Assembly: GCA_015233365.1 (NCBI GenBank)
Contig: JADFXU010000008.1
Span: 1 to 64,000 of the forward strand
Direction: 5' to 3'
DNA length: 64,000 nt
DNA from: Nitrospirota bacterium
Lineage (GTDB): Bacteria; Nitrospirota; Thermodesulfovibrionia; Thermodesulfovibrionales; Dissulfurispiraceae
Below, piece after piece: positions 1 to 7,110 of the stretch. The stretch's first letter is position 1. Each line of letters starts with the position of its first letter. The notes below the pieces were generated by a model, which saw only the letters and a list, made by a program, of their open reading frames with translations, was not told the origin of the DNA and ran no database searches. Both the position numbers and the translations under genes were made by a program.

Positions 1-15
1 CTTGCTCCTTTTTAA
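1..15 (-). promoter_or_regulatory. Ribosome binding site of a minus-strand gene left of the window
   Basis: Read on the minus strand the first bases give TTAAAAAGGAGCAAG, with an AAGGAG core at 5-10. A minus-strand gene probably starts within a few bases to the left of position 1. The AT-rich stretch 16-152 would then hold its promoter; no gene is visible there. Confidence 0.4.
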
Positions 16-152
16 AAGTTGGATTTTAAACTATGTCTTGAAACTTAATTGCAAAACATAATCGAAAATATAACATTCTAAAATTACAATTATCAAGTAA
101 CATATGAATTATAAAATATACGTATATTGAAAAACAAAATTGATGACGGTAG

Positions 153-551
153 TTAGTGTCTTTTTTTCCTGGAAAGATAAATAATACATTCCTCGCAGAG
201 CTTGCCTGACTCCTTATTGCATATTGTCTTGTTAAGCTCCCAACACGGTTTGGATTTATTTACATGGGCAGTGCACCGGGTTCTTTGCTCTTCACGGCAT
301 GCCGTGATTTCCCAGCATGGAGCATAGCCAAGCAGTTTTTTTATCCCTTCTATGCTTATTTTCTTGATATGTATCAAGTCCCTGACACAGGTGAGCCATT
401 TGATGTCGTTATCTGAATAGTGACGTCTCTTATTACGCCTAGCGGGTTTAATAAGGCCGTGTTTTTCATAAAGTCTCAATGTCTGCTCCGTGGTGCCTAT
501 CAACTCTGCAGCGATGCCTATCGGATAAAGCGGCCTGTTTTCGTCAATCAT
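153..551 (-). CDS. MerR-family regulator with cysteine-rich C-terminal 'two-CW'-like domain
   Basis: 132 aa. Residues about 9-75 form a MerR winged HTH (the stretch with TTEQTLRLYEKHGLI is the diagnostic recognition helix and turn). The C-terminal part is unusual for MerR: cysteines 79, 85, 93, 103, 111, 119 and 122 lie in a repeated layout, PCWE then C six residues on, and PCWE again then C, ending CEEC. This resembles the 'two-CW' cysteine motif found attached to signalling proteins in anaerobes and probably binds a metal or an iron-sulfur cluster (inference). Its ATG overlaps the stop of the DUF134 gene (bases 548-551), so the two are co-transcribed and translationally coupled. The effector is unknown; redox or metal sensing is the simplest reading. 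Confidence 0.85.
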   Translation of the reverse strand: MIDENRPLYPIGIAAELIGTTEQTLRLYEKHGLIKPARRNKRRHYSDNDIKWLTCVRDLIHIKKISIEGIKKLLGYAPCWEITACREEQRTRCTAHVNKSKPCWELNKTICNKESGKLCEECIIYLSRKKRH

Positions 552-835
552 TTATTTGTCCTGGCATCTATCTTCAGTGCCTTGCCCATAATAAGAGCTT
601 CGGCCACCTTTTTCCGTCCCTGTTTGAGAATCCTTCCAAAGGTGGCCCGTGATACTTGCATCTCGGCAGCAGCCTTTTCGTGATAAAGTCCTTCATAGTC
701 TGCAAGCCTGATAGCTTCGAGTTCATCGGAACTCAGGATAACGTCCTCCAGGTCGACAAGAGGAATTCCTCTCGGCTTGAAGTAGTAAGCATCTATCTTG
801 CATTTTATATGTCTGCACTTCCTGGGCCTTGACAT
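548..835 (-). CDS. DUF134 family putative DNA-binding protein
   Basis: 95 aa, full length for DUF134. The N-terminus MSRPRKCRHI and the central helix-turn-helix with LSSDELEAIRLADYEGLY and AAAEMQVSRATFGRIL are family signatures; the second resembles a sigma-factor region 4 HTH. DUF134 proteins are commonly encoded beside NifX/NifB-type FeMo-cofactor-like proteins, and here such a gene lies divergently at 945. It is the first gene of a two-gene operon with the MerR gene downstream (4-base overlap). A role as regulator of the neighbouring cofactor-binding protein is inferred from position only. Confidence 0.85.
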   Translation of the reverse strand: MSRPRKCRHIKCKIDAYYFKPRGIPLVDLEDVILSSDELEAIRLADYEGLYHEKAAAEMQVSRATFGRILKQGRKKVAEALIMGKALKIDARTNK

Positions 836-877
836 GGTTTATTATAAGTAGGCCAAATACAAAAGGCAAAAAGCCTG

Positions 878-907
878 TTGACTCCCTGCCACCGACGGGA
901 TTATAAT
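878..907 (+). promoter_or_regulatory. Sigma-70-type promoter of the NifX-like gene
   Basis: TTGACT at 878-883 and TATAAT at 902-907 are separated by 18 bases. A GGAGGT ribosome binding site follows at 932-937. The promoter lies in the divergent gap between the DUF134 gene and the NifX-like gene. Confidence 0.65.
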
Positions 908-944
908 GGTCATATGCTCAAAAGAAATTTTGGAGGTGTGCGCG

Positions 945-1325
945 ATGAGACTTTGTTTTCCGGTGCTGGAGAATAATGGGATGAATAGTGAGGTTTACGG
1001 CCATTTCGGCTCGGCTCCCCTTTTTATTATTGTTGACACGGAGAAGAGCGATGTAATTTCAATAATCAATAAAAATCAGATCCATGAGCACGGGGCATGC
1101 AATCCTGTTATGGCGTTAAACGGGGAGACCGTAGATGGAATTATTGTAGGCGGCATTGGCCGGGGCGCCCTGATGAAACTTAATCAGAACGGAATAAGAG
1201 TATTCCGGGCGGAGAAACCAGGTGTGAAGGACAATGTAGAACTCTTTAACAAAAATGAACTTCCGCAGTTTACAATGCAGTTCACATGCGCCGGACATGA
1301 CGGCGGGTCAGGCTGCAGTCATTAA
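945..1325 (+). CDS. NifX/NifB-domain dinitrogenase iron-molybdenum cofactor family protein
   Basis: 126 aa. The protein is a single Nitro_FeMo-Co domain: it starts MRLCFPVLENNGMNSEVYGHF, keeps the HEHGACNPV segment, and ends in a short Cys/His/Gly tail (CAGHDGGSGCSH) often seen in stand-alone members. Such small proteins bind iron-sulfur or molybdenum-iron clusters, but most stand-alone copies have no tested function, and no nif genes are present here. I chose the ATG at 945 because GGAGGT lies 7 bases upstream; an in-frame ATG at 906 overlaps the -10 box of the promoter and is unlikely. Divergent from the DUF134-MerR pair, which may regulate it. Confidence 0.85.
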   Translation: MRLCFPVLENNGMNSEVYGHFGSAPLFIIVDTEKSDVISIINKNQIHEHGACNPVMALNGETVDGIIVGGIGRGALMKLNQNGIRVFRAEKPGVKDNVELFNKNELPQFTMQFTCAGHDGGSGCSH

Positions 1326-1385
1326 CAAAAGTAGAATCTGATTAAAAAGAACTGCTAAACTTATTCATTGAAAACCTTTTGGGAC

Positions 1386-2384
1386 ATGAATTCGTTCATT
1401 TCCTCGTACTGGGGAATGTATGCCGTTCAAATGCTGCTTCATTCAGTGATTGCATCTGTGCTTATTGACTGCGCATTTGTTGCCTGGGATTTGAGATCGC
1501 CTCGTGTTAAGCAGCGGTTCCGCTTTATGGTTATTTTTTTGCCGGTTGTCTCTTTCCCCATGTTTCAGTTGTTATTTCCCGGCAGAGGCGACGTTTATTT
1601 CAGGCTCGGGAGTCTGCTGGACAGCAATAGATGGCTGTTCCTCGAAGTGTGGGGCGGGGTACCGGTATTAAAGGTGTTGCTTGTAATACCTGCGATCACT
1701 GCCGCTGTCTTTGTCCTCCAGGAACTGGTTCCGATAGTCATCAGCCAACTGGAGCAAATGCGCGAGGCGGGTGAAACAGTTGATGACGAGGTGGATGGTC
1801 CCATGGCCCGGAAAGTTGCAGGGGCCATGGCAGGACTGCCGTTTAATGAGAACTGTGTTGAGATTTTTGATGATGAAGATCTTGTTCTCTTCAGCAATAC
1901 GGGTTTCAATCCGAGGATTTATGTTTCTACCGGGTTGATAAAATCATTCAGCACAGATCACTTGCAGGCGGCATTTGCACACGAGATCGGCCATATCCAG
2001 AGGAGCAGAAAGCCGACCCTTATCCTTGCATATCTTATCCGGACGCTTATGTTTTACAATCCGGTAGCCATGGTTGAATTCAGAAAGCTGGCCCAGGAAG
2101 AGGAAAAGGTTTGTGACGATATTGCAATTGCCCTGACCGGGAAGCCTGAAGCTGTGGTTGAAGCGGTAAACATGCTCAGGCCTGCGCCTGAAGAATTCAT
2201 CCCGGCCAAACATCGCCGGAGCTTTAGAGAGATTGTGTCGGCATTTGAACAATACAGCCTCGACGTACTTCTGAAAAGCAGGGTCCAACGAATTGGGCAA
2301 AGCCTGCGGAGTGAACCTGATTGGGGGGTCCCGTATTTCATTACCATGACACTGATAATCGGTATAAACTACTATGTTGTGTAA
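1386..2384 (+). CDS. M56 family (BlaR1-like) membrane metallopeptidase
   Basis: About 332 aa. Three hydrophobic segments in the first 130 residues (around 10-30, 45-62 and 95-120) are followed by a cytoplasmic zinc-protease domain with the HEIGH motif (FAHEIGHIQRS) and the family's EEEKVCDDIAIALTG segment; a last hydrophobic stretch ends the chain. This is the sensor/protease half of BlaR1/MecR1-type systems, without a penicillin-binding sensor domain. No BlaI/MecI repressor is adjacent, so the substrate is unknown. The start is uncertain: TTG at 1368 is in frame 18 bases upstream and neither has a clear ribosome site. It precedes the next gene by 11 bases. Confidence 0.8.
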   Translation: MNSFISSYWGMYAVQMLLHSVIASVLIDCAFVAWDLRSPRVKQRFRFMVIFLPVVSFPMFQLLFPGRGDVYFRLGSLLDSNRWLFLEVWGGVPVLKVLLVIPAITAAVFVLQELVPIVISQLEQMREAGETVDDEVDGPMARKVAGAMAGLPFNENCVEIFDDEDLVLFSNTGFNPRIYVSTGLIKSFSTDHLQAAFAHEIGHIQRSRKPTLILAYLIRTLMFYNPVAMVEFRKLAQEEEKVCDDIAIALTGKPEAVVEAVNMLRPAPEEFIPAKHRRSFREIVSAFEQYSLDVLLKSRVQRIGQSLRSEPDWGVPYFITMTLIIGINYYVV

Positions 2385-2395
2385 AGGACTGCAAT

Positions 2396-2926
2396 ATGGG
2401 TAAAAAAATCCGCAGTCTGCTTTATATGATGATAATGGCCGGGGGTGTTGTTGTACTTTTAACTGCTGTAAACCGTCTGCCCTCCTCGATACAGAAAGGT
2501 TTTGCACGGCAATACGATTCTGTCGAGGAGGCAAAGCGATCGCTTGGTTTCGATAACATCTTTGTCCCGAGATATTTTCCCGAAGGCATATCCTGGCCGC
2601 CTTCCTTTATTTTCGGCCAGAAGGAACCTTATAGGGCGGTTGTGCTCGAATTCAGGGAAGCAAAAGCCGGAGGGACGGTGTTGATTGTCATCCAGACATC
2701 CCGGCGGGGCAGCGAATCGCAGCTTCAGAGGACAAGGTTGTCAGAACTGAAAGAAGATACCCCATATCGCCTTAAAGGAAGGATTGCCCGCCTCCAGGTC
2801 GGCACGTGTGATAAAGGGATTCCCTGCAGCAGGATATCGTGGCAGGACAGGGACCTTTACTTCACGGTCCTCTTTATGTCCTCTCCTTTCGAACTGATCA
2901 GAATAGCAGAAAGCATGATCCAATAG
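2396..2926 (+). CDS. Membrane-anchored hypothetical protein, partner of the M56 peptidase
   Basis: 176 aa, not recognised. One N-terminal membrane segment (about residues 6-24) is followed by a soluble, presumably periplasmic domain of about 150 residues with the features SVEEAKRSLGF and VPRYFPEGI. This start is reminiscent of small lipoprotein or DUF4367-type domains that follow an SVEEA... predicted segment, but I cannot assign a family with confidence. It lies 11 bases after the peptidase gene and is surely co-transcribed, so it may be the substrate or ligand-binding partner of the protease (inference). Confidence 0.65.
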   Translation: MGKKIRSLLYMMIMAGGVVVLLTAVNRLPSSIQKGFARQYDSVEEAKRSLGFDNIFVPRYFPEGISWPPSFIFGQKEPYRAVVLEFREAKAGGTVLIVIQTSRRGSESQLQRTRLSELKEDTPYRLKGRIARLQVGTCDKGIPCSRISWQDRDLYFTVLFMSSPFELIRIAESMIQ

Positions 2927-2928
2927 AC

Positions 2929-3036
2929 GGTCTCGTAAAAAGTCCATATGCTCTACCCCAAAAAGTTTATCAACTTTTCGGGGGCCCCGTTCCGCGACTC
3001 ACGCGCCTTGCCTATGAACTTTTTACGAAACCGTCC
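2929..3036. repeat. Dispersed imperfect inverted repeat with internal hairpin
   Basis: Outer arms: the stretch ending AAAAAGTCCATA (about 2929-2950) pairs with TATGAACTTTTTACGAAA and CCGTC (3013-3035) with two mismatches. Inside, CCCCAAAAAGTTTATCAACTTTTCGGGG (2956-2983) in pieces is itself a hairpin. Fragments recur in this window: TTTTTACGAAACCGTC at 18005-18020 and a 29-base inner segment at 7233-7261. It looks like a non-coding MITE- or REP-like element and may also end transcription of the upstream pair. Confidence 0.65.
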
Positions 3037-3049
3037 GTTTTTAGCTTAG

Positions 3050-3100
3050 TAGGATAAGTTTCCTATTTAAGTAGGTATATTTTCCTATGAAACTAGGAAA
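3050..3100. promoter_or_regulatory. Candidate operator: five alternating half-sites at exact 11-bp spacing
   Basis: TAGGA (3050), TCCTA (3061), TAGGT (3072), TCCTA (3083) and TAGGA (3094) alternate in orientation with start points exactly 11 bases apart, giving two copies of a 22-bp unit plus a half. TTTCCTA/TAGGAAA at 3081-3100 is a 7-bp palindrome with a 6-base spacer. The array sits 73 bases upstream of the first gene of the redox operon. A dimeric regulator binding on one face of the helix is inferred; the NarL-type regulator at 11160 is a candidate. Confidence 0.5.
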
Positions 3101-3172
3101 GACCCCCGATTTTCATTCCCCTTTCAGATTGTTATCATAAACTTAAGAAAACCAAAAAAGGAGGACTGGACA

Positions 3173-3556
3173 ATGATTACACACAGTCAGCAGTTGGACA
3201 AAGAGGGGATGGCATTCGTCACCAGCAGCGACGGACTTCGGGAAAAGTCTGATCAGCCCGCCGGGAAAAAGGGTTTGATGTCCGGACGGACGGCACTTAT
3301 TGTCCTCGGCATTTTTGGATTCGTGCTCTCGTTTGCATTCCCTTACGGAATGGGCTTGCTGGTCTTTGCCTGGGTAATTGCGCTTACAGGGGCACTCTGT
3401 GCAGTGGGAATAGCGTGCTTCAGCCTGTTAAAGGACCTGTTCGGCAGGACCGCTGCATTCGGTTATGCGCCTACCACGGCATACATGGCCGGTACAAAGA
3501 CAAAGAAGAGGACGAAAAAGGAATCCGCGGTCGAGGACAAGAAGGAGAAACAATAA
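3173..3556 (+). CDS. Unrecognised small membrane protein 1 of the redox operon
   Basis: 127 aa. About 40 polar N-terminal residues are followed by two close hydrophobic segments (roughly 42-62 and 66-92, rich in Gly/Ala/Phe) and a strongly basic C-terminal tail with TKTKKRTKKE and DKKEKQ. A strong ribosome site (GGAGGA) precedes the ATG. It is the first gene of the operon that encodes the cytochrome/NrfD complex. I know no family for it. The topology with both charged ends on the same side suggests an assembly or anchoring subunit with a cytoplasmic lysine-rich tail (inference). Confidence 0.75.
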   Translation: MITHSQQLDKEGMAFVTSSDGLREKSDQPAGKKGLMSGRTALIVLGIFGFVLSFAFPYGMGLLVFAWVIALTGALCAVGIACFSLLKDLFGRTAAFGYAPTTAYMAGTKTKKRTKKESAVEDKKEKQ

Positions 3557-3601
3557 AAGTGTACCGTGAAACACGCCGGAGATCCGGAAAGAGGTGCGGA
3601 A

Positions 3602-3979
3602 ATGGTCATGTATAAAGGTGGAACGCTTGTGGGAAAGGGATTGTACTGGAGCCCCATTGACGGCAGGCGAGTCGATGTGCAGGAGGATCGCAGGCTTCCG
3701 GGTGATGAAAACGCTCATTATCTGAGGATATCACCGTTAGGCCTGATTGCTATCGCTCCTCTCTTCGGAATGATGTATGTGGTTTTTCTGCCGCTCTTTG
3801 GGATAGGCGTATTCTGTATTTCATGGGTGGTCCCGGTTATCTTCACCCTGGCTTCAGCTGCTTCAACCGGTATCCGGGTTTGCAGCAGATTCGACGGCAG
3901 AAACGCATTTTTTAATTCTACTCCAGCGGGACCATCAAAGAAGAAATCTGGCGCTACCTTGGGTAGCCGTAAACAATAA
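3602..3979 (+). CDS. Unrecognised small membrane protein 2 of the redox operon
   Basis: 125 aa from the ATG at 3602, which has GAGG about 8 bases upstream; a GTG at 3566 is in frame but has no clear ribosome site. About 40 polar residues (with SPIDGRRVDVQEDRRLPGD) precede two hydrophobic segments (about 42-62 and 64-85). The C-terminus is basic (GPSKKKSG, SRKQ). The layout of soluble head, membrane hairpin and lysine-rich tail matches the genes on either side although the sequences differ. It belongs to the redox operon by spacing and strand. Function unknown. Confidence 0.7.
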   Translation: MVMYKGGTLVGKGLYWSPIDGRRVDVQEDRRLPGDENAHYLRISPLGLIAIAPLFGMMYVVFLPLFGIGVFCISWVVPVIFTLASAASTGIRVCSRFDGRNAFFNSTPAGPSKKKSGATLGSRKQ

Positions 3980-3994
3980 GCCGGGAGGCATTGT

Positions 3995-4366
3995 ATGCAT
4001 ACGCTTTTCGATTTTATCACTAATGTAAATGCGGCACAGTATGGGTTTTCGCTTTTTTCCATCCTGGGCTTTATCGTCTTTTATCACATACTGAAGCCGA
4101 AGCCTTTCAAGGGATTGCTGGAATCGGCGGCCGATGAAGCCAGATTTATCAGGACCCAGGACAGAGGGTATATCTTGCAAATCGTCAGAAACATTGCAAT
4201 GGCTCCGGTATACTTGATGATTTATCTCGTGTCTCTGCCCCTTCTCTTTATCCTGGGTGCGGTCGCGCCGCGGGCAACGGTGATGTCGGGAGAATGGAGT
4301 CCTGTACGCGCCTATTTTATGGGTAGCCGGAAATCCAGGAAGTCCAGGGGGAGCAAGAAGGGATGA
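3995..4366 (+). CDS. Unrecognised small membrane protein 3 of the redox operon
   Basis: 123 aa. A hydrophobic segment at about 17-33 is followed by a soluble loop (with DEARFIRTQDRGYI), a second hydrophobic stretch at about 68-92 and a very basic C-terminus (GSRKSRKSRGSKKG). GGGAGG lies 10 bases before the ATG. The stop overlaps the ATG of the next gene, a five-haem cytochrome (ATGA, 4363-4366), so translation is coupled and a shared complex is likely. No family recognised. Confidence 0.72.
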   Translation: MHTLFDFITNVNAAQYGFSLFSILGFIVFYHILKPKPFKGLLESAADEARFIRTQDRGYILQIVRNIAMAPVYLMIYLVSLPLLFILGAVAPRATVMSGEWSPVRAYFMGSRKSRKSRGSKKG

Positions 4367-4821
4367 AAAAGCATATCGAAAAAGCCCCGTCGCTGCTTGC
4401 CTGCGTTGTCCTTGGTTTGGTTGCGGTCGCAGCGGGGTCGCCGTCATGGGGCGACGTGAAGAAGATACCTGATGTCATCATCCTCAAAGATATCCAGAAC
4501 AGGTACGGACCTGTCACTTTCGACCATAAGAAGCACACAACTCTGGCGGAAAATTGCGGAATATGCCACCACACTCATGCAAAAAAGACGTATGAGACAT
4601 GCGGCGATTGCCACACTCAGGCCGCTAAAATTTTAAAAGCGGCGGCGAACGGTATGCTTATGCCATGCAGCGGCTGTCATGGAGAGTATTCACCTGAGAC
4701 GCCGGGAATGCCCGATCTCAAGGTCGCTCTTCACAAGAAATGCTTCACGTGCCACGTGGGCATGGGAGACTTAGGTGAATCACCCATGGGCTGCGTTAAT
4801 ACATGCCATACCAGGAAATGA
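4363..4821 (+). CDS. Periplasmic class III-like multihaem cytochrome c (five haem motifs)
   Basis: 152 aa. An N-terminal signal peptide (hydrophobic core LLACVVLGLVAVAAGS) directs export. Haem motifs in order: CGICH, CGDCH, CSGCH, CFTCH and, at the end, CVNTCH, a CX3CH variant. The phrase VTFDHKKHTTL before the first motif is the distal-histidine segment typical of cytochrome c3/c7-type proteins, which are electron shuttles or the haem subunit of membrane complexes such as DsrJ or Tmc. The gene overlaps the preceding small membrane protein and lies 28 bases before the Fe-S protein. Likely role: periplasmic electron entry or exit point of the complex. Confidence 0.88.
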   Translation: MKKHIEKAPSLLACVVLGLVAVAAGSPSWGDVKKIPDVIILKDIQNRYGPVTFDHKKHTTLAENCGICHHTHAKKTYETCGDCHTQAAKILKAAANGMLMPCSGCHGEYSPETPGMPDLKVALHKKCFTCHVGMGDLGESPMGCVNTCHTRK

Positions 4822-4849
4822 GCATATGAAAAAGAAGGAGGTCATATTT

Positions 4850-5827
4850 ATGTCAGACAGTAAGAGGCCCGAGCCGCCGGAAGGCCCCATGTGTCTCACC
4901 AGGCGGAGCTTTCTTTCCATATCAGTGTTGGCAGGGGCCGCCGCCCTTGGTACACCCGCTATTGCCCGTTCCGCCCAGGGCCAGGGCTCCCCTGAGTTCA
5001 AGGGTTGGCCGAAAAGTTATGGAATGCTGACGGATTTCACCGCATGCGTAGGGTGCAGGAGCTGTGAAAAGGCATGCAATGAAGCCAACCGGATGCCGGC
5101 ACCTGAAAAGCCGTTTGATGACGCGTCGGTATTCGAAGAGAGCCGTTGGCCTTCCGCCACTGCCTATACCGTTGTTAACCGCTACAAAAATTCCGCGGAC
5201 TCTTCCAGGCCCCTGTTCCGGAAGATTCAGTGCAACCATTGTCTGGAGCCGGCATGCGCCACCGCATGCCCTATACATGCTTACACAAAAACCCCGGAAG
5301 GGGCTGTTATATACAATAAAGACTTATGTTTCGGCTGCAGGTACTGTGTTGTTGCGTGCCCATTTAACATTCCGGCCTATGATTATAGCAGCCCCCTCGA
5401 TGCAAAGATTGTAAAATGCATTTTATGTTTCGGGAGGATTAAAGAAGGTAAAATACCGGCCTGCGCCGAGGCCTGCCCTGCAGGGGCCCTCACTTTCGGC
5501 AGGAGGGCGGATCTGCTTAAATTGGCGAGAAAAAGAATAATAGACAGCCCTGAAAAATACATAGATCATATTTATGGTGAGCGCGAAGTTGGGGGCACTT
5601 CCTGGCTCTATCTTTCAGGTGTGCCGTTTGAACAGCTGGGTTTTCCAACTAACCTTCCGGAAAAGCCCCTGATCGAGCTTTCCAAGGGTTATTTATCCAC
5701 TGTTCCGGTGATCTTCACTACGTTTCCGGCGATCTTCGGCATGGTATATGCCGTGATGCGCCATAACGAGCGGGCGGCAGGCAAAGAAGAACGGTCGAAG
5801 CAGCATAAGGAGGTGGATCATGAGTAA
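4850..5827 (+). CDS. TAT-exported 4Fe-4S ferredoxin subunit (HybA/DsrO/HmcB type)
   Basis: 325 aa from the ATG at 4850, which has GGAGG 8 bases upstream. A twin-arginine signal (LTRRSFLSISVLAGAAALG) marks export in folded form. Four cysteine sets carry four [4Fe-4S] clusters: CVGCRSCEKAC, CNHCLEPACATAC, CFGCRYCVVAC and the wider CILC...CAEAC. A C-terminal hydrophobic stretch (VPVIFTTFPAIFGMVYAVM) would tether it to the membrane beside the NrfD-type subunit, as in HybA. It is the electron wire between the periplasmic cytochromes and the quinol module. The gene ends inside the start of the next (8-base overlap). Confidence 0.92.
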   Translation: MSDSKRPEPPEGPMCLTRRSFLSISVLAGAAALGTPAIARSAQGQGSPEFKGWPKSYGMLTDFTACVGCRSCEKACNEANRMPAPEKPFDDASVFEESRWPSATAYTVVNRYKNSADSSRPLFRKIQCNHCLEPACATACPIHAYTKTPEGAVIYNKDLCFGCRYCVVACPFNIPAYDYSSPLDAKIVKCILCFGRIKEGKIPACAEACPAGALTFGRRADLLKLARKRIIDSPEKYIDHIYGEREVGGTSWLYLSGVPFEQLGFPTNLPEKPLIELSKGYLSTVPVIFTTFPAIFGMVYAVMRHNERAAGKEERSKQHKEVDHE

Positions 5828-7076
5828 CAGCATTCAGGACGCATCGCAAACTTCCTCCACTTCCGGCGAATTTCGGGTCTGGTTCATGAACAAGCTGTTT
5901 ATGGGTATGAGCGTTGAGGACTATGCCCGGTCCCTTGCGACCCCTTTCAACCTCGCGAGCCTGCTTATACTTATGGTCTCGGTGCCGGTTTTTTTCATGC
6001 GGTACACACGGGGACTTGCATCTGTAATTGACGGAACGAATGCATACCCGTGGGGAATCCTGCTGAGCTGGGGAATCTTTGCGAGTGAGCCAATGTATGC
6101 AGCAGGATTCGTAGTGGCTGCGGCATATTACCTGTTTGGAATGAAATCCTACCGGCCATTTGTTCGTATTGCCGTACTGGGGGGCATGTTAGGGTATATT
6201 TTTGCCGCCTCTTATCTTCTTATTGACCTGGGACGGCCGTGGCGTATTTATTACCCCATGCTCATCAACTTCGGAACATCTTCAATCCTTTTCATAGTGG
6301 CATGGCATGTCTCTCTTTACATTACGGTGCAGCTTTTAGAGTTCTCTCCCGCCCTTCTGGAGTGGCTGGAAGCCAGGAGACTGCACAAGTGGGCGGTTTC
6401 CGGGACCGTGGGTCTTATTATCGGCGGCGTCATCCTCTCGACCGTGCACCAGTCGGCATTGGGCGCATTGTATCTCCTGACCCCCGGCAAGGTCCATCCT
6501 TTGTGGTACTCTGGACAACTTCCCCTGCTGTTCTTCAGTTCGGCTGTTTATACCGCAATGTCCTTTGCGCTGCTGCTTGTCTTTGTCGCCGTGCGCTATT
6601 TCAAAGGCGGGTGCGACGCGGAGTTCCTCAACGGCGCTACCGCGCTGACTCTGGGATTGGGCAAAGGAGCAGCTCTGGCGATGTATGTTTATTTCGCACT
6701 CAAGATCCTTGCCCTCGCACAGGACAACCGGTGGGGACTACTGTTTACTCCATACGGATACTGGTATCTCGTGGAGTTGCTTGGTTTTGTGGCAATACCT
6801 ATGGTAATTTTCACAATCGGAGTCAAGCTCGAAAAGACCGGGCTGGTCCGGTTCGCGGCGCTGTATGCTGTAGCCGGGACAGTGCTCAACAGGGTCAACG
6901 TCAATATAATAACTTTCAATTGGTACCTGCCCGATCATCTTCACCACATAATTCCTCCATGGACGGAGATCACGATGGTTCTGGCAATGGTTACGATACA
7001 GGTGCTTGTTTTCAGATGGATAATGAACAGGTTCCCGGTTACTCGTGAACTGCCCGAATACAAAGGCACACACTGA
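5820..7076 (+). CDS. NrfD/HybB/PsrC-type integral membrane quinol-interacting subunit
   Basis: 418 aa with about ten hydrophobic segments, the length and topology of the long HybB/HmcC-type branch. Recognisable family features are the NAYPWGILLSWGIF segment and the DLGRPWR motif after the fourth helix, which line the quinol site and the proposed proton path. GGAGG lies directly upstream of the ATG at 5820. With the Fe-S protein before it and the 13-haem cytochrome after it the set matches Hmc/Nhc/Ohc complexes, which pass electrons between the menaquinone pool and periplasmic cytochromes. Direction of flow cannot be told from sequence. Confidence 0.92.
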   Translation: MSNSIQDASQTSSTSGEFRVWFMNKLFMGMSVEDYARSLATPFNLASLLILMVSVPVFFMRYTRGLASVIDGTNAYPWGILLSWGIFASEPMYAAGFVVAAAYYLFGMKSYRPFVRIAVLGGMLGYIFAASYLLIDLGRPWRIYYPMLINFGTSSILFIVAWHVSLYITVQLLEFSPALLEWLEARRLHKWAVSGTVGLIIGGVILSTVHQSALGALYLLTPGKVHPLWYSGQLPLLFFSSAVYTAMSFALLLVFVAVRYFKGGCDAEFLNGATALTLGLGKGAALAMYVYFALKILALAQDNRWGLLFTPYGYWYLVELLGFVAIPMVIFTIGVKLEKTGLVRFAALYAVAGTVLNRVNVNIITFNWYLPDHLHHIIPPWTEITMVLAMVTIQVLVFRWIMNRFPVTRELPEYKGTH

Positions 7077-7110
7077 AAAGGACAGGCTATGGGCAAATGG
7101 CTGCAGGCAA

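Noticed and set aside
3566-3601. GTG 3566 as the start of small membrane protein 2
   Set aside because: The ATG at 3602 has a GAGG site at proper spacing and the extra residues carry no recognisable feature.
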